Assembly (NCBI RefSeq): GCF_000369005.1
Contig: NZ_KB849765.1
Span: 496,001 to 560,000, forward strand
Length of the DNA: 64,000 bases
Reading direction: 5' to 3'
From: Acinetobacter beijerinckii CIP 110307
GTDB lineage: Bacteria > Pseudomonadota > Gammaproteobacteria > Pseudomonadales > Moraxellaceae
Positions 48,320-58,136 of this stretch are shown here, in pieces (the stretch's first letter is position 1; each line of letters opens with the position of its first letter). The position numbers were made by a program, and so were the translations under genes. The notes below the pieces were generated by a model. That model was not told where the DNA came from. It ran no database searches and was given only the letters and a program-made list of their open reading frames with translations.

Positions 48320-48898
48320 TTAAGCAAAATAATAATGCTGAACTAAAGTTGAAATACCTACCACTAAGAAAATCGCAGCACCAATTTTATGGATTAAAGA
48401 GATTGGTAATTTATCAGCCAACTTATTACCAATGAATACTGCTGGAGCATTTGCAAGCATCATCCCAACAGTAGTACCACACATGACCCAAAATACGCTG
48501 TCAAAACGTGCAGCTAAGGCAACCGTTGCAATTTGGGTTTTATCACCAATTTCGGCCAAGAAGAATAGAATAAAGGTCGCACCAAACACACCAAATCTCT
48601 GCCATTTATTGATGCTTTCTGTTTCATCACCAAGTTCATCAGGGATCAACATCCAGATCGCCATCCCGATAAAACCAAGTGCTAGTATCCAAATCAAGAT
48701 TTCAGGGCTGAGAACGGTCGTAATCCATTGACCAAAAACAGCAGAAATACCGTGGTTAATCGTGGTGGCTAATAAAATTGCGATGAGGATTGGAACAGGT
48801 TTTCGGAAACGTGCTGCTAACAATAAAGCGAGTAATTGTGTCTTATCACCCATTTCAGCAAGAGCGACGATCGAAGTAGAGATGAGAAATTCATACAT
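48320..48898 (-). CDS. GDT1/TMEM165 family transporter, probable Mn2+ exporter
   Basis: A 192-residue membrane protein with two copies of the family motif E-x-G-D-K-[ST]: VALAEMGDKTQLLALLLAAR near the start and FLAEIGDKTQIATVALAARF in the middle, each followed by about two membrane helices. Family members move Mn2+ or Ca2+ out of the cytosol (MneA/GDT1). The leader contains a yybP-ykoY-like manganese riboswitch, which supports Mn2+ as substrate. I start at the ATG at 48898; a TTG seven codons upstream is less likely. Confidence 0.92.
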   Translation of the reverse strand: MYEFLISTSIVALAEMGDKTQLLALLLAARFRKPVPILIAILLATTINHGISAVFGQWITTVLSPEILIWILALGFIGMAIWMLIPDELGDETESINKWQRFGVFGATFILFFLAEIGDKTQIATVALAARFDSVFWVMCGTTVGMMLANAPAVFIGNKLADKLPISLIHKIGAAIFLVVGISTLVQHYYFA

Positions 48899-48984
48899 AG
48901 TGAATGCTCTGGCTAGCAATATATACCGATGACCTACCCCTCCTGCTAGCCAAAATCAATTAGATTGATGCAGAGTGGTAAATC

Positions 48985-49120
48985 AAAGGTCTTGCCAACA
49001 AAAGCACAGCAAAAATAGCTGTTCTTGGTTCTTTGCTATGATGACCATGTTCTGTTGAACAATTATGTTGATCATCACCTCTTTACTTTGCGTAAAGAGC
49101 GGCTACTCCCCAATGAAGTG
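48985..49120 (-). ncRNA. yybP-ykoY (Mn2+-sensing) riboswitch
   Basis: On the minus strand the leader has GGGGAGTAGCC (near 49111-49101), a hairpin CTCTTTAC/GTAAAGAG directly after it, TGATGATCAACAT opening a second arm closed by TCATCAT, and near the 3' side TTGGCAAGACC (48988-48998). GGGGAGTAGC and GGCAAGACC are the hallmark conserved segments of this riboswitch class. It lies about 90 bases before the GDT1 gene and should turn expression on at high Mn2+. Confidence 0.85.
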
Positions 49121-49157
49121 TCTTTATTCTATCAAAGAACTTTATTTTTTTGAATCT

Positions 49158-49445
49158 TTAAGTCCAAAAATTTTGGTAACTCCACATTAACAATCGAACC
49201 AGACCTAATAGTAGAGCTAAATAAAAGCTCAAACCTAAAAAGCCAAAACTACCCCAGCCACTGCTCGTATTTAAATTTTGTGCCTGATATTCCATCGCCA
49301 TCACAATGGTTGCGACTAATAATTCAATCCCCATCACAATATAAAGCACCCATTCCGATGGAAAATGCAGAAAACTCACCCATAATCCCATGAGCACAAA
49401 AACTACCAGCAATAATGGCAACATGACTCTATAAATCGCAAACAT
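49158..49445 (-). CDS. Small hypothetical membrane protein
   Basis: A 95-residue protein with three hydrophobic segments (MLPLLLVVFVLMGLWVSF; WVLYIVMGIELLVATIVMAM; FGFLGLSFYLALLLGLVRLL). No family is recognised. It sits between aceF and the riboswitch of the GDT1 gene, all on the minus strand. The ATG has GGAGA before it. The riboswitch begins 38 bases after its stop, so transcription from here could run into the GDT1 leader. Confidence 0.7.
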   Translation of the reverse strand: MFAIYRVMLPLLLVVFVLMGLWVSFLHFPSEWVLYIVMGIELLVATIVMAMEYQAQNLNTSSGWGSFGFLGLSFYLALLLGLVRLLMWSYQNFWT

Positions 49446-49536
49446 TTCTCCACCTCAAATTCAGTGTTTGATTCCTCATTGCCAATATTCAGATTGATAG
49501 CAAATAAAATAGCGTTTTTCTATATTGAATAAAAGA

Positions 49537-49556
49537 AAACCCCGCCTAAGCGAGGT
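49537..49556 (-). terminator. aceEF terminator
   Basis: On the minus strand ACCTCGC, TTAG, GCGGGGT (one U-G pair), then TTTTC; 20 bases after the aceF stop. Confidence 0.8.
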
Positions 49557-49576
49557 ATTCTTCAATCAATTATTCG

Positions 49577-51505
49577 TTACAGTAGTAAGCTACGAATATC
49601 TTTTAATAGCTTGGTCAACTTATTGGTAAAACGTGCTGCATCAGCACCATTAATGACTCGATGATCATATGACAACGATAATGGCAACATTAAGCGTGGA
49701 TCGAAATCTTTACCATTCCATACAGGTTGCATGGTTGCTGGAGAGATACCCAAAATTGCGACTTGAGGCCAGTTCACTAAAGGCGTAAATGCAGTTCCAC
49801 CGATACTACCTAAGCTCGTAATGGTAAAGTTGGCACCTTGTAGATCTTTCGGTGATAACTTGCGATCACGCGCTTTTTGACTCAGCTCAGCCAACTCAAT
49901 AGCGATTTGCTTAATGGATTTCTGGTCAGGATTACGCAGCACAGGAACCGTTAAGCCGTCTGGTGTAGCGACTGCAATTCCCATATGAATTTCGTTACGT
50001 AACAACACTGACTTTTGGTCATCTGCCAAATGACCTGCAAAATAAGGCTCTTCTTTTAACAAGTGAGCAATCGCTTTCGCAATAAATGCCAAAATGGTTA
50101 AGCTGATTCCTTGCTTTTTAAAGCCATCTTTCAGTTCACCGCGCCACGCTTCAAGCTCAGTGATATCCGCCAAGTCAAACTGTGTCACTTGTGGAATAAA
50201 GTTATTCAATGACAATTGCGGTACAGACACTTGCTGTAAACGCGTCATCGCTTTCACTTCACCACCACCAAATGCATTAAAGTCTGGCAACTTTGGTAAG
50301 CCTGAAGCAACAGGTGCAGCCTGTGTAGGAGCAGCTTGCGGTGCTGTCAGACGCGTTTTCACATAAGCAAAAACATCGTCTTTCATCACACGACCGTGTT
50401 CGCCAGAGGCTTTGACCTGCCCAAGAACAACACCCAACTCTCGTGCCAGTTTACGCACGGCAGGGCCTGCATAAACCTTCGCATTTTCTGCTTCTTGCTG
50501 TTTAGTCAACTTCTCAGCTTGCGCTGGCGCACTTGGTGCTGCTTGCGTAGCAGGCGCAGCAGCTGGTTGAGCCTTTGGTACTGCTGGAGCAGCAGCCTGA
50601 CCACTCACCTCAATCGTTGCCAAAGCCACGCCTTGACGAACTTCTTGATTAGCAGAGACATGGATTGCTTTCACAATCCCTGATACTGAACTTGGCACTT
50701 CAACAGACGCCTTATCTGACTCAACCACACATAGGCTTTGTTGAGCTTCAACGCGATCACCGACATTGACCAAAATTTCTGAAACAAGTGCTTTTTCTAC
50801 ACCTAGATCTGGTACTTCAATTTCAACATTACCTGTTGAGGTATTGCTTGCAGCTGGTACTTCTGTAGTTACGACTGGCGCTTCTGTTTGAGCTGGGGCT
50901 GCTTGCGGTTCAGATGACGTTGCAGCGCTCGTAGTCTTGACCTGAATCAATACTACGCCTTCTTTGATGCTATCGCCTTCTTTAATCTGGATCGCTTCCA
51001 CAATCCCCGCAACCGAGCTTGGTACTTCTACAGTCGCCTTGTCTGACTCAACCACGACAATACTTTGTTCTGGCTCAATCTGATCACCGACTTTGACCAA
51101 CACTTCTGCAACCAACGCTTTTTCTACACCAATATCTGGAACTTTGACATCCACAACTTGTGAAGTAGTGGCTGCTGGTTTTGCAACAGATGCTGGTTGA
51201 GTTTCAGCTTTAGCAGCTTGTGTTTCTACTTTTGGCGCTTCAGCTTTCGGTGCTTCGTTCGCAGGGGCTTCAGTAGCAGACTCAGACTCTAGTTCGACCA
51301 AAGCAATCCCTTCGGATACTTCATCACCTTGTTGAACTAAAATACTTTTCACAATACCTGCTGCAGTACTTGGAACTTCAACGGTTGCTTTATCGGACTC
51401 TAAGACCAAAATGCTCTCATCAACAGCAACATGATCTCCAACTTTCACCAAAATTTCTGCAACGAGCGCCTTATCTACGCCAATATCAGGTGCTTGGATT
51501 TGCAT
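49577..51505 (-). CDS. aceF: Pyruvate dehydrogenase E2, dihydrolipoamide acetyltransferase
   Basis: A 642-residue E2 core subunit. It has three N-terminal lipoyl domains, each with the lipoylated lysine in ESDKATVEVPS or ESDKASVEVPS (about residues 40, 160 and 270), joined by Ala/Pro-rich linkers. A peripheral-subunit binding domain follows (VYAGPAVRKLARELGV), then the catalytic acetyltransferase domain with active-site LSYDHRVINGADAARFT near the end. Two bases separate it from aceE, which is upstream in the operon. The lpd (E3) gene is not adjacent. Confidence 0.97.
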   Translation of the reverse strand: MQIQAPDIGVDKALVAEILVKVGDHVAVDESILVLESDKATVEVPSTAAGIVKSILVQQGDEVSEGIALVELESESATEAPANEAPKAEAPKVETQAAKAETQPASVAKPAATTSQVVDVKVPDIGVEKALVAEVLVKVGDQIEPEQSIVVVESDKATVEVPSSVAGIVEAIQIKEGDSIKEGVVLIQVKTTSAATSSEPQAAPAQTEAPVVTTEVPAASNTSTGNVEIEVPDLGVEKALVSEILVNVGDRVEAQQSLCVVESDKASVEVPSSVSGIVKAIHVSANQEVRQGVALATIEVSGQAAAPAVPKAQPAAAPATQAAPSAPAQAEKLTKQQEAENAKVYAGPAVRKLARELGVVLGQVKASGEHGRVMKDDVFAYVKTRLTAPQAAPTQAAPVASGLPKLPDFNAFGGGEVKAMTRLQQVSVPQLSLNNFIPQVTQFDLADITELEAWRGELKDGFKKQGISLTILAFIAKAIAHLLKEEPYFAGHLADDQKSVLLRNEIHMGIAVATPDGLTVPVLRNPDQKSIKQIAIELAELSQKARDRKLSPKDLQGANFTITSLGSIGGTAFTPLVNWPQVAILGISPATMQPVWNGKDFDPRLMLPLSLSYDHRVINGADAARFTNKLTKLLKDIRSLLL

Positions 51506-51507
51506 GA

Positions 51508-54225
51508 TTATTTCCCCTCACCTGTTTGCGTTTCATTGTATTCAGCAACGGCCTGAACTTCTGGATGCGCTTGTGGAGCCCATGCCACTGGACGATCCGT
51601 ATCTAACTCAAAGTTAGAAATTGCATCTTTAACCAAACGATTTTCAACTTCACCTTCATCCGCTAATTTTTTCAATGTCGCAACCACAATATGCGCAGCA
51701 TCAACACCAAAGAAACTACGTAAGTTGGCACGTGTATCTGAACGACCGTAACCATCAGTACCTAATGCAACAAATGGACGACCATCTGGAAGATATGCAC
51801 GGATTTGTTCACTGTATGCACGCATATGGTCTGTTGCAGAAACGACAATACCTTCTGTTCCACGTAATTGTTTAGATACCCAAGATTCTTTCACTTCTTC
51901 AGTCAGTGGGTGTAAACGGTTGTATTCTTCACATGCCATACCATCACGCGACAACTCATTGAAGCTAGTTACACTCCAAACATTTGAGTGAATTTGGTAT
52001 TCATCACGTAAGATTTTCGCAGCTTTGATCACTTCACGAAGAATGACACCTGAACCCATCAATTGAACAGTTGCTTTTTCATCTTTTTCGAACAAGTACA
52101 TACCACGTTTAATGCCTTCCTCAGCGCCTTCAGGCATTGCAGGATGCTCGTAGTTTTCGTTCATTACAGTGAGGTAATAGAACACACGCTCTTGGTTCAC
52201 ATACATACGTTGTAAACCATCATGTACGATTACAGCCAACTCATAACCAAAACATGGATCATAAGATACACAGTTTGGAATGGTGTTCGCCAAGATATGA
52301 GAATGACCATCTTGATGCTGTAAACCTTCACCGTTCAATGTGGTACGACCAGCAGTTGCACCTAACAAGAAACCTTGAGCTTGTGCATCGCCCGCAGCCC
52401 ATGCAATGTCACCAATACGTTGGAAACCAAACATTGAGTAGTACATGTACATTGGAATCATTGGCAAGTTATTGGTTGAATAACTGGTTGCCAACGCAGC
52501 CCATGCGCTCATCGCACCTGCTTCGTTAATGCCTTCTTGAAGCATGTGACCGTCACTTGCCTCACGGTAATGCATTAACTGTTCTTGGTCTTCTGGGGTA
52601 TATTTTTGACCGTGAGCAGCATAAATACCGAGCTGACGGAACATCCCTTCTAAACCAAAAGTACGTGCTTCATCTGGAACGATAGGTACAACACGATCTT
52701 TAATTGCTTTTTCTTTTAGTAAAGCAGCAATTAAACGTACCATCAGCATTGTCGTCGATTGCTCTTTACCACCAGAACCATTTAATACAGCATCAAATAC
52801 AGAGAGTTCTGGAATCGCTAAAGTTTCACTCTCTTTACGACGTGCAGGTAGGTAACCACCTAATGCTTCACGACGCGCCTTCATGTACTTCATTTCTGGA
52901 GAGTTTTCACTTGGGCGGTAGAATGGAAGTTCTTCTAACTTATCGTCTGTAAATGGCAAGTTGAAACGGTCACGTACATATTTCAAAGAGTCGATCTGCA
53001 TTTTTTTGATTTGGTGAGTTTTGTTCACCGCTTCAATTTCTTCAGATAAACCATAACCTTTAACTGTTTTCGCAAGAATAACGGTTGGTTGACCTTTGGC
53101 TTTCATTGCTTCTGCATAGGCAGCAAAAACTTTGTACGGGTCATGACCACCACGGTTAAGATTGTCGATATCTTCATCGCTTAAATCTTTTACAAGTTCC
53201 GCAGCTTCTGGGTACTTGCCAAAGAATTTCTCACGTGTATATGCACCGCCTTTCACTTGATAGCGTTGATACTCACCATCAACTGTTTCATCCATAACCG
53301 CTTTTAAAGCGCCTGAGCTGTCTTTTGCAAGAAGTGGATCCCAATGACGACCCCACACCACTTTAATGACTCGCCAGCCCGCACCACGGAATAAAGATTC
53401 TAATTCTTGAATAATTTTACCGTTACCACGTACAGGACCATCTAGGCGCTGTAAGTTACAGTTCACCACCCAAATCAGGTTATCAAGCTTTTCACGACCA
53501 GCAAGTGAAATTGCACCTGTACTTTCTGGCTCATCCATCTCACCATCGCCTAGATAAGCCCAGACTTTACGATCTTCTTCTTTGATCAAGCCACGATTCA
53601 TCAAATATTTTTGAATGTGCGCCTGATAAATCGACATGATTGGACCAAGACCCATCGATACAGTAGGGAACTGCCAATAGTCTGGCATTAAATATGGATG
53701 AGGATAGCTTGGTAAACCGTTACCGCCAACTTCACGTCGAAAATTACTTAACTGCTCTTCATTTAAACGTCCTTCGAGGAAAGAACGTGCATAAATACCA
53801 GGAGCACAGTGACCTTGGTAATAAATCATGTCACCGCCAAAGTTATTGCTGTTTGCACGGAAGAAATGGTTAAAACCAACATCATATAAGGTTGCAGACG
53901 ATGCGAAACTTGCAAGGTGACCACCTAAATCATCGCCTGTTTTATTAGCACGTAGTACCATTGCCAATGCATTCCAGCGAATCAGCGCACGAATACGACG
54001 TTCCATATCCTGATCGCCAGGCATTGCTGGTTGTTCTTCAACTGAAATCGTATTGAGATAAGGTGTATTTAAGCGTTGGATTGGAACATGTTTCGCAATT
54101 GCCCGTTGATACAGTTTTTCAAGTAAGAAAGCAGCGCGTTCCGTGCCCATATGTTGTAATACTGAATCAAATGCTTCTTGCCATTCTTGGGTTTCCTGCG
54201 CGTCAGAGTCGCCATAAAACGCCAT
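51508..54225 (-). CDS. aceE: Pyruvate dehydrogenase E1 component
   Basis: A 905-residue homodimeric E1, the family length. It decarboxylates pyruvate with thiamine diphosphate and passes the acetyl group to the lipoyl lysines of AceF. The ThDP motif is GDGEMDEPES through VVNCNLQRLDGPVRGN; HCAPGIYARSFLEGRL and the C-terminal GTDGYGRSDTRANLRSFF are conserved. I start at the ATG at 54225 with AAGGTG six bases upstream; a GTG three codons before would overlap the ribosome site. Confidence 0.97.
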   Translation of the reverse strand: MAFYGDSDAQETQEWQEAFDSVLQHMGTERAAFLLEKLYQRAIAKHVPIQRLNTPYLNTISVEEQPAMPGDQDMERRIRALIRWNALAMVLRANKTGDDLGGHLASFASSATLYDVGFNHFFRANSNNFGGDMIYYQGHCAPGIYARSFLEGRLNEEQLSNFRREVGGNGLPSYPHPYLMPDYWQFPTVSMGLGPIMSIYQAHIQKYLMNRGLIKEEDRKVWAYLGDGEMDEPESTGAISLAGREKLDNLIWVVNCNLQRLDGPVRGNGKIIQELESLFRGAGWRVIKVVWGRHWDPLLAKDSSGALKAVMDETVDGEYQRYQVKGGAYTREKFFGKYPEAAELVKDLSDEDIDNLNRGGHDPYKVFAAYAEAMKAKGQPTVILAKTVKGYGLSEEIEAVNKTHQIKKMQIDSLKYVRDRFNLPFTDDKLEELPFYRPSENSPEMKYMKARREALGGYLPARRKESETLAIPELSVFDAVLNGSGGKEQSTTMLMVRLIAALLKEKAIKDRVVPIVPDEARTFGLEGMFRQLGIYAAHGQKYTPEDQEQLMHYREASDGHMLQEGINEAGAMSAWAALATSYSTNNLPMIPMYMYYSMFGFQRIGDIAWAAGDAQAQGFLLGATAGRTTLNGEGLQHQDGHSHILANTIPNCVSYDPCFGYELAVIVHDGLQRMYVNQERVFYYLTVMNENYEHPAMPEGAEEGIKRGMYLFEKDEKATVQLMGSGVILREVIKAAKILRDEYQIHSNVWSVTSFNELSRDGMACEEYNRLHPLTEEVKESWVSKQLRGTEGIVVSATDHMRAYSEQIRAYLPDGRPFVALGTDGYGRSDTRANLRSFFGVDAAHIVVATLKKLADEGEVENRLVKDAISNFELDTDRPVAWAPQAHPEVQAVAEYNETQTGEGK

Positions 54226-54370
54226 ACAATTCACCTTTTCCCTAGAGTTATTTTGTCGGTAGTATTTTTATCATATTTTAGCTTGATAGAGATATTGCCC
54301 CAAATGAATACAAAACTCCCTAATATTTTCTCACTAAATAGTCATTGACCTAATTGAAATAAAAAAAGTA

Positions 54371-54393
54371 AAAAATCGCCAATAAAGGCGATT
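54371..54393 (-). terminator. Terminator of the M23 peptidase gene
   Basis: Stem AATCGCC (54374-54380) and GGCGATT (54387-54393); on the minus strand it is followed by TTTTTAC, about 40 bases after the stop. Confidence 0.75.
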
Positions 54394-54431
54394 TCAATCA
54401 ATATTCTTATTTAAAATATTTTGTAGTTACA

Positions 54432-55130
54432 TTAAGGCAACAAAGCTAAATAAGTAGAAGGGTTTTTACGTTGACCATCTTTCACTACCTCAAAATGTAA
54501 ATGTGGTCCAGTACAACGCCCTGTACAACCAACGTTTGCAATATGCTCACCCGCACCTACACGATCGCCTGCATTCACCATCAAACGTGATGCATGTGCG
54601 TAACGAGTGATGTACCCATTGCCATGATCAATTTCAACATATTGCCCATAACCAGTGCCCCACCCTGATTTTGTTACAACACCAGCGCCTGTAGCATAAA
54701 TAGGAGTACCTGATGGTGCAGCTAAATCAACACCAGAGTGATGACGGGTTGAACCAAGCAAAGTACGTGTGCCCCACGATGAGCTAACGCGACCTTCTTG
54801 TAAGGGATGGCTCACTAGCCAAGAGTAACCTGTAGAAGAGAACGATGGTGCATTGTCTTGAGTTGAAATAGCCGAACGACCATATTTCTTTTCAATCATT
54901 GCATTATTCAGTTCAATGGTTTTTTCACGTAATTTAACTGACACATTTGAAACAGCTGGAACATCAATATCATCTGGATGATTGTAAGAACCTTGAGCCA
55001 AAGTTTTAGACAATTGTTCTAAACGATCATTATCTGTGGTTTGACTGATATTTTGATAATCTGCAAAAGCAACCGAAGCAGCTGACGCAGCCAATGAAAA
55101 TGCGAGTAAAATACGACGCGTATGATGCAT
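54432..55130 (-). CDS. M23 (LytM-type) peptidoglycan endopeptidase, exported
   Basis: A 232-residue exported protein with signal peptide MHHTRRILLAFSLAASAASV to the Ala in FADYQ. The M23 domain at about 125-232 has the zinc residues His and Asp in TRHHSGVDLAAPSG and the HLH motif in CTGPHLHFEV, so it should be active and cut peptidoglycan cross-links. Unusually, the common GSTGRSTGPHLH loop reads GCTGRCTGPHLH with two cysteines. The ATG at 55130 has GAGG before it and gives the signal peptide. It is divergent from the dciA-like gene. Confidence 0.9.
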   Translation of the reverse strand: MHHTRRILLAFSLAASAASVAFADYQNISQTTDNDRLEQLSKTLAQGSYNHPDDIDVPAVSNVSVKLREKTIELNNAMIEKKYGRSAISTQDNAPSFSSTGYSWLVSHPLQEGRVSSSWGTRTLLGSTRHHSGVDLAAPSGTPIYATGAGVVTKSGWGTGYGQYVEIDHGNGYITRYAHASRLMVNAGDRVGAGEHIANVGCTGRCTGPHLHFEVVKDGQRKNPSTYLALLP

Positions 55131-55235
55131 AAAAAACCTCTTGAAACCGTCCTTAAAAGTTCCTTTATCATCTCTTCCTTGATAACAGTCGAACCTAATG
55201 CTTAAGATAGACATCTAACCTCAAAGGAAGCCGAC

Positions 55236-55676
55236 ATGTCTGAACCCAGCAATGTTTTCCAACAGAAAGGACAACACATAAAAACTGGAAACTTAACGTT
55301 TCTGACTACGCAAGTGACCCAATGGAAACAACTTACGAAAATTATTCAACCTTTATTACCCCAACCAGAGCAATGGCAGGTTGTTTGTTATCAACATGGT
55401 ATCTTGATCATAACAGGCGAAAATCAAGCAATGATTAGTCAACTGAGTTATTTACAAAGCCACTATGTTGCGCAGTTAGCTCAGCTAGAAGGACTCAAAG
55501 AATTACGAAAAATTCAAGTTCGGTTAAGAAACAAAATACTTGTCCCTCGTGAACCTTCTCCCCCATCTAAACCACTTTCTTCAGAGACTCAAGAGCAATT
55601 ACGCAGTGCCGCTGAATATGTGAGCGACCCTAAGCTTAGCCAAGCTTTACTACGTTTGGCAAGCAATAAAAAGTAA
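55236..55676 (+). CDS. DciA-like protein (DUF721)
   Basis: A 146-residue protein with the DUF721 KH-like core at about 30-100 (WKQLTKIIQPLLPQPEQWQV; GILIITGENQAMISQLSYLQ; LRKIQVRLRN) and a disordered Pro/Ser-rich tail. DciA loads and activates the DnaB replicative helicase in bacteria without DnaC, as in Acinetobacter. The place next to lpxC is where DUF721 genes usually lie in gamma-proteobacteria. The ATG follows AAAGGAAG. The assignment is by family pattern and position. Confidence 0.75.
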   Translation: MSEPSNVFQQKGQHIKTGNLTFLTTQVTQWKQLTKIIQPLLPQPEQWQVVCYQHGILIITGENQAMISQLSYLQSHYVAQLAQLEGLKELRKIQVRLRNKILVPREPSPPSKPLSSETQEQLRSAAEYVSDPKLSQALLRLASNKK

Positions 55677-55774
55677 ATCCCTTATCTTAAGTTTCGGAAT
55701 ATGCAATTAACTTATGTGATAAACATCTCAATATACCTTGTTATAATATAACATATGCAAGAAAAGACAATGAC

Positions 55775-56677
55775 TTATGTCACACTTACATAAGGAATTG
55801 GACAATCACTCTCGTTATTAAATGTTACAATTTCATAGCTGCTTGGATCATTTTGAACATTGCGCAATAACTGATTATTCAATGCATGCCCTGATTTATA
55901 GCCATCAAACTTGGCAATAATTTGATGTCCCAATAAGTAAAGATCGCCAACAGCATCTAAAATTTTATGACGTACAAACTCATCAGCAAAACGTAAACCT
56001 TCTTCATTGACAACACCCGTGTCATCGACCCCAATGGCATTATCTAAGCTCGCGCCCAAAGCCAAATTATTGGCTTTTAAATAATCCAAGTCTTTCATAA
56101 AACCAAAGGTTCTGGCTTCACTAACTTCATATACAAAGGTTTCAGTTGAGAAATCAATACTGACCGACTGATATTCTTTAGCAAATGCTGGGTGATCAAA
56201 ATCAATGGTAAAATTAAGTTGAAAACCTGCATGAGGTGTAAAAATAGCGTGTTTATCTTCAATAAGTGCTTCAACAGGTTTTAAAATTCTTATAAATTTC
56301 TTTGGTGCATTTTGTTCAGCAAGTTCACCTTGCATTAACAAATAAATAAAAGGACCTGCACTACCGTCCATAATAGGCACTTCAGACGCAGAAACTTCTA
56401 CAATCAGATTATCAATCCCTAAGCCCGCAATTGCACTCATCACATGCTCAATAGTTCCGACTTTAATATCATCTCTCACGAGGTTAGAGCACATGAACGC
56501 TTCTTGGATCAGTAATGCATTTGCAGTAATATCAACAGGCGGATTTAAATCGATACGGCGAAAGACAATACCTCCATCAATATGATGCGGAACAAAATTA
56601 ATCAACACCTTTTGACCACTGTGCAGACCAATACCGCTCGCTTTCACCACACGCTTGAGAGTCCGTTGTTTCACCAT
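55775..56677 (-). CDS. lpxC: UDP-3-O-acyl-N-acetylglucosamine deacetylase
   Basis: A 300-residue zinc deacetylase, the first committed step of lipid A synthesis. Zinc ligands are in [15 protein letters not shown] and [17 protein letters not shown]; the catalytic Glu is in [14 protein letters not shown]. The start is the ATG at 56677 ([20 protein letters not shown]), matching the family N-terminus; longer upstream frames run into the ftsZ terminator. It is downstream of ftsZ, as in E. coli. Confidence 0.96.
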   Translation of the reverse strand: MVKQRTLKRVVKASGIGLHSGQKVLINFVPHHIDGGIVFRRIDLNPPVDITANALLIQEAFMCSNLVRDDIKVGTIEHVMSAIAGLGIDNLIVEVSASEVPIMDGSAGPFIYLLMQGELAEQNAPKKFIRILKPVEALIEDKHAIFTPHAGFQLNFTIDFDHPAFAKEYQSVSIDFSTETFVYEVSEARTFGFMKDLDYLKANNLALGASLDNAIGVDDTGVVNEEGLRFADEFVRHKILDAVGDLYLLGHQIIAKFDGYKSGHALNNQLLRNVQNDPSSYEIVTFNNESDCPIPYVSVT

Positions 56678-56740
56678 GCCATGCCAACTTGATTTGCAAA
56701 AACCGATATAAGTTAGCATATTTTGCCATTTTAAAAAAAT

Positions 56741-56764
56741 AAAAAAGGGCACAAATTCGCGCCC
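56741..56764 (-). terminator. ftsZ terminator
   Basis: On the minus strand GAGGGCGCGAATTTGTGCCC then six T: stem GGGC/GCCC with a 10-base loop. It lies in the lpxC leader, so lpxC probably also has its own promoter. Confidence 0.65.
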
Positions 56765-56788
56765 TCTTTCTCTAAATATATGATTTTG

Positions 56789-57967
56789 TTATTTACGCTG
56801 CTGATTTTTCAAATAATCTTGAATACTCATTGGCGAAGAACGTGGCGAAGAACTTGGTGCAGCACTGGCTGGAGCATCTGCATTTGCACGTTTACTAATC
56901 GCAGGAACATCATCTTCGTCTACAGATTGTTGAGCTACCTGTGATGGTGAGTGCGATGGAACAACACGCTTTTTATGCTCTACTTCACTCGCATTACGTG
57001 TTAAACCTGTTGCTATCACCGTAACACGAAGTTCATCACGCGCATCTGGATCAAATACCGTACCGTAGAAGATTTCACCTTCATCCAGATCAACAATCTG
57101 ATTCACAACATCGGTAATGATTTCCGTTTCACGTAAGGTAATATCATCACCACCAGTGATATTAATTAATACGCCTTTGGCGTTAATAATATTCACGTTA
57201 TCGAGTAATGGGCTACGAATCGCCTGTTCAGCAGCTTGACGTGCACGATCTTCACCGCGTCCTAAACCTGCACCCATCATCGCATAACCACGAGTACTCA
57301 TCGCAGTTTTCAAGTCGGCGAAGTCAAGGTTAATATGACCACGATTGACAACCAAATCAAAGATACTGCGAACAGCATTTAGCAATACATCATCTGCCTT
57401 TTTATAGGCATCTTTCATTGAAATATCACCGTACACGCTCAGCAAGCGTTGATTTGGGATAATAATTAATGAATCAACATGCGCTTCTAATGCATCAATG
57501 CCTTTTTCAGCTGATTTTTGACGGCGACGACCTTCAAAATTAAAAGGTGTAGTAACCACACCGACCGTCAAAATGCCCATTTCTTTAGCAACTTCAGCCA
57601 CAACAGGTGCTGCACCAGTACCTGTACCGCCACCCATACCAGCAGTCACGAAAACCATGTCCGTGCCTTCTAGGTGCTGACGAATCACTTCACGACTTTC
57701 TTCAGCAGCAATTTGCCCGACTTCTGGGTTTGCACCTGCACCTAAACCACGCGTACTTTGCTCACCCAATTGAATTTTGAATGGGGCATTCATACTGTCC
57801 AGTGCTTGTTTGTCTGTATTCGCGCAAACAAATTTTACACCTTGAATATCTGACTGCACCATGTGCTGCACAGCATTACCGCCACCACCACCAACACCAA
57901 ATACTGTGAAACGGGCTTGACCGTTGCCATCGTCTAGTTCATCTTCTATAAATTCAAATGAGGCCAT
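56789..57967 (-). CDS. ftsZ: Cell division GTPase FtsZ
   Basis: A 392-residue tubulin homologue that forms the division ring. The GTP motif is [31 protein letters not shown] and the T7-loop [12 protein letters not shown], which activates the next subunit's GTPase, are intact. A flexible linker with a Ser/Pro/Ala-rich stretch ends in the partner-binding tail [12 protein letters not shown]. It is the last fts gene of the dcw operon, with a terminator after it. Confidence 0.98.
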   Translation of the reverse strand: MASFEFIEDELDDGNGQARFTVFGVGGGGGNAVQHMVQSDIQGVKFVCANTDKQALDSMNAPFKIQLGEQSTRGLGAGANPEVGQIAAEESREVIRQHLEGTDMVFVTAGMGGGTGTGAAPVVAEVAKEMGILTVGVVTTPFNFEGRRRQKSAEKGIDALEAHVDSLIIIPNQRLLSVYGDISMKDAYKKADDVLLNAVRSIFDLVVNRGHINLDFADLKTAMSTRGYAMMGAGLGRGEDRARQAAEQAIRSPLLDNVNIINAKGVLINITGGDDITLRETEIITDVVNQIVDLDEGEIFYGTVFDPDARDELRVTVIATGLTRNASEVEHKKRVVPSHSPSQVAQQSVDEDDVPAISKRANADAPASAAPSSSPRSSPMSIQDYLKNQQRK

Positions 57968-58136
57968 GACCTTTAAATTTCCTAATATATGTAAGTGGCA
58001 GTTACTTCAGCCCGTTACTGCCTTGATTTTTAAAACTACTGATGTCTAGGATGCTGTTCAATAATACCGAGCTTGTCAAGTACAGTGACTTAGTATTACA
58101 ACTTCCTAACAATTTTTCCCCAAAATTCCTACAACC

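Noticed and set aside
55740..55756. TGTTATAATATAACA palindrome after lpxC as terminator
   Set aside because: Purely A/T stem and no T-tract; too weak to claim.
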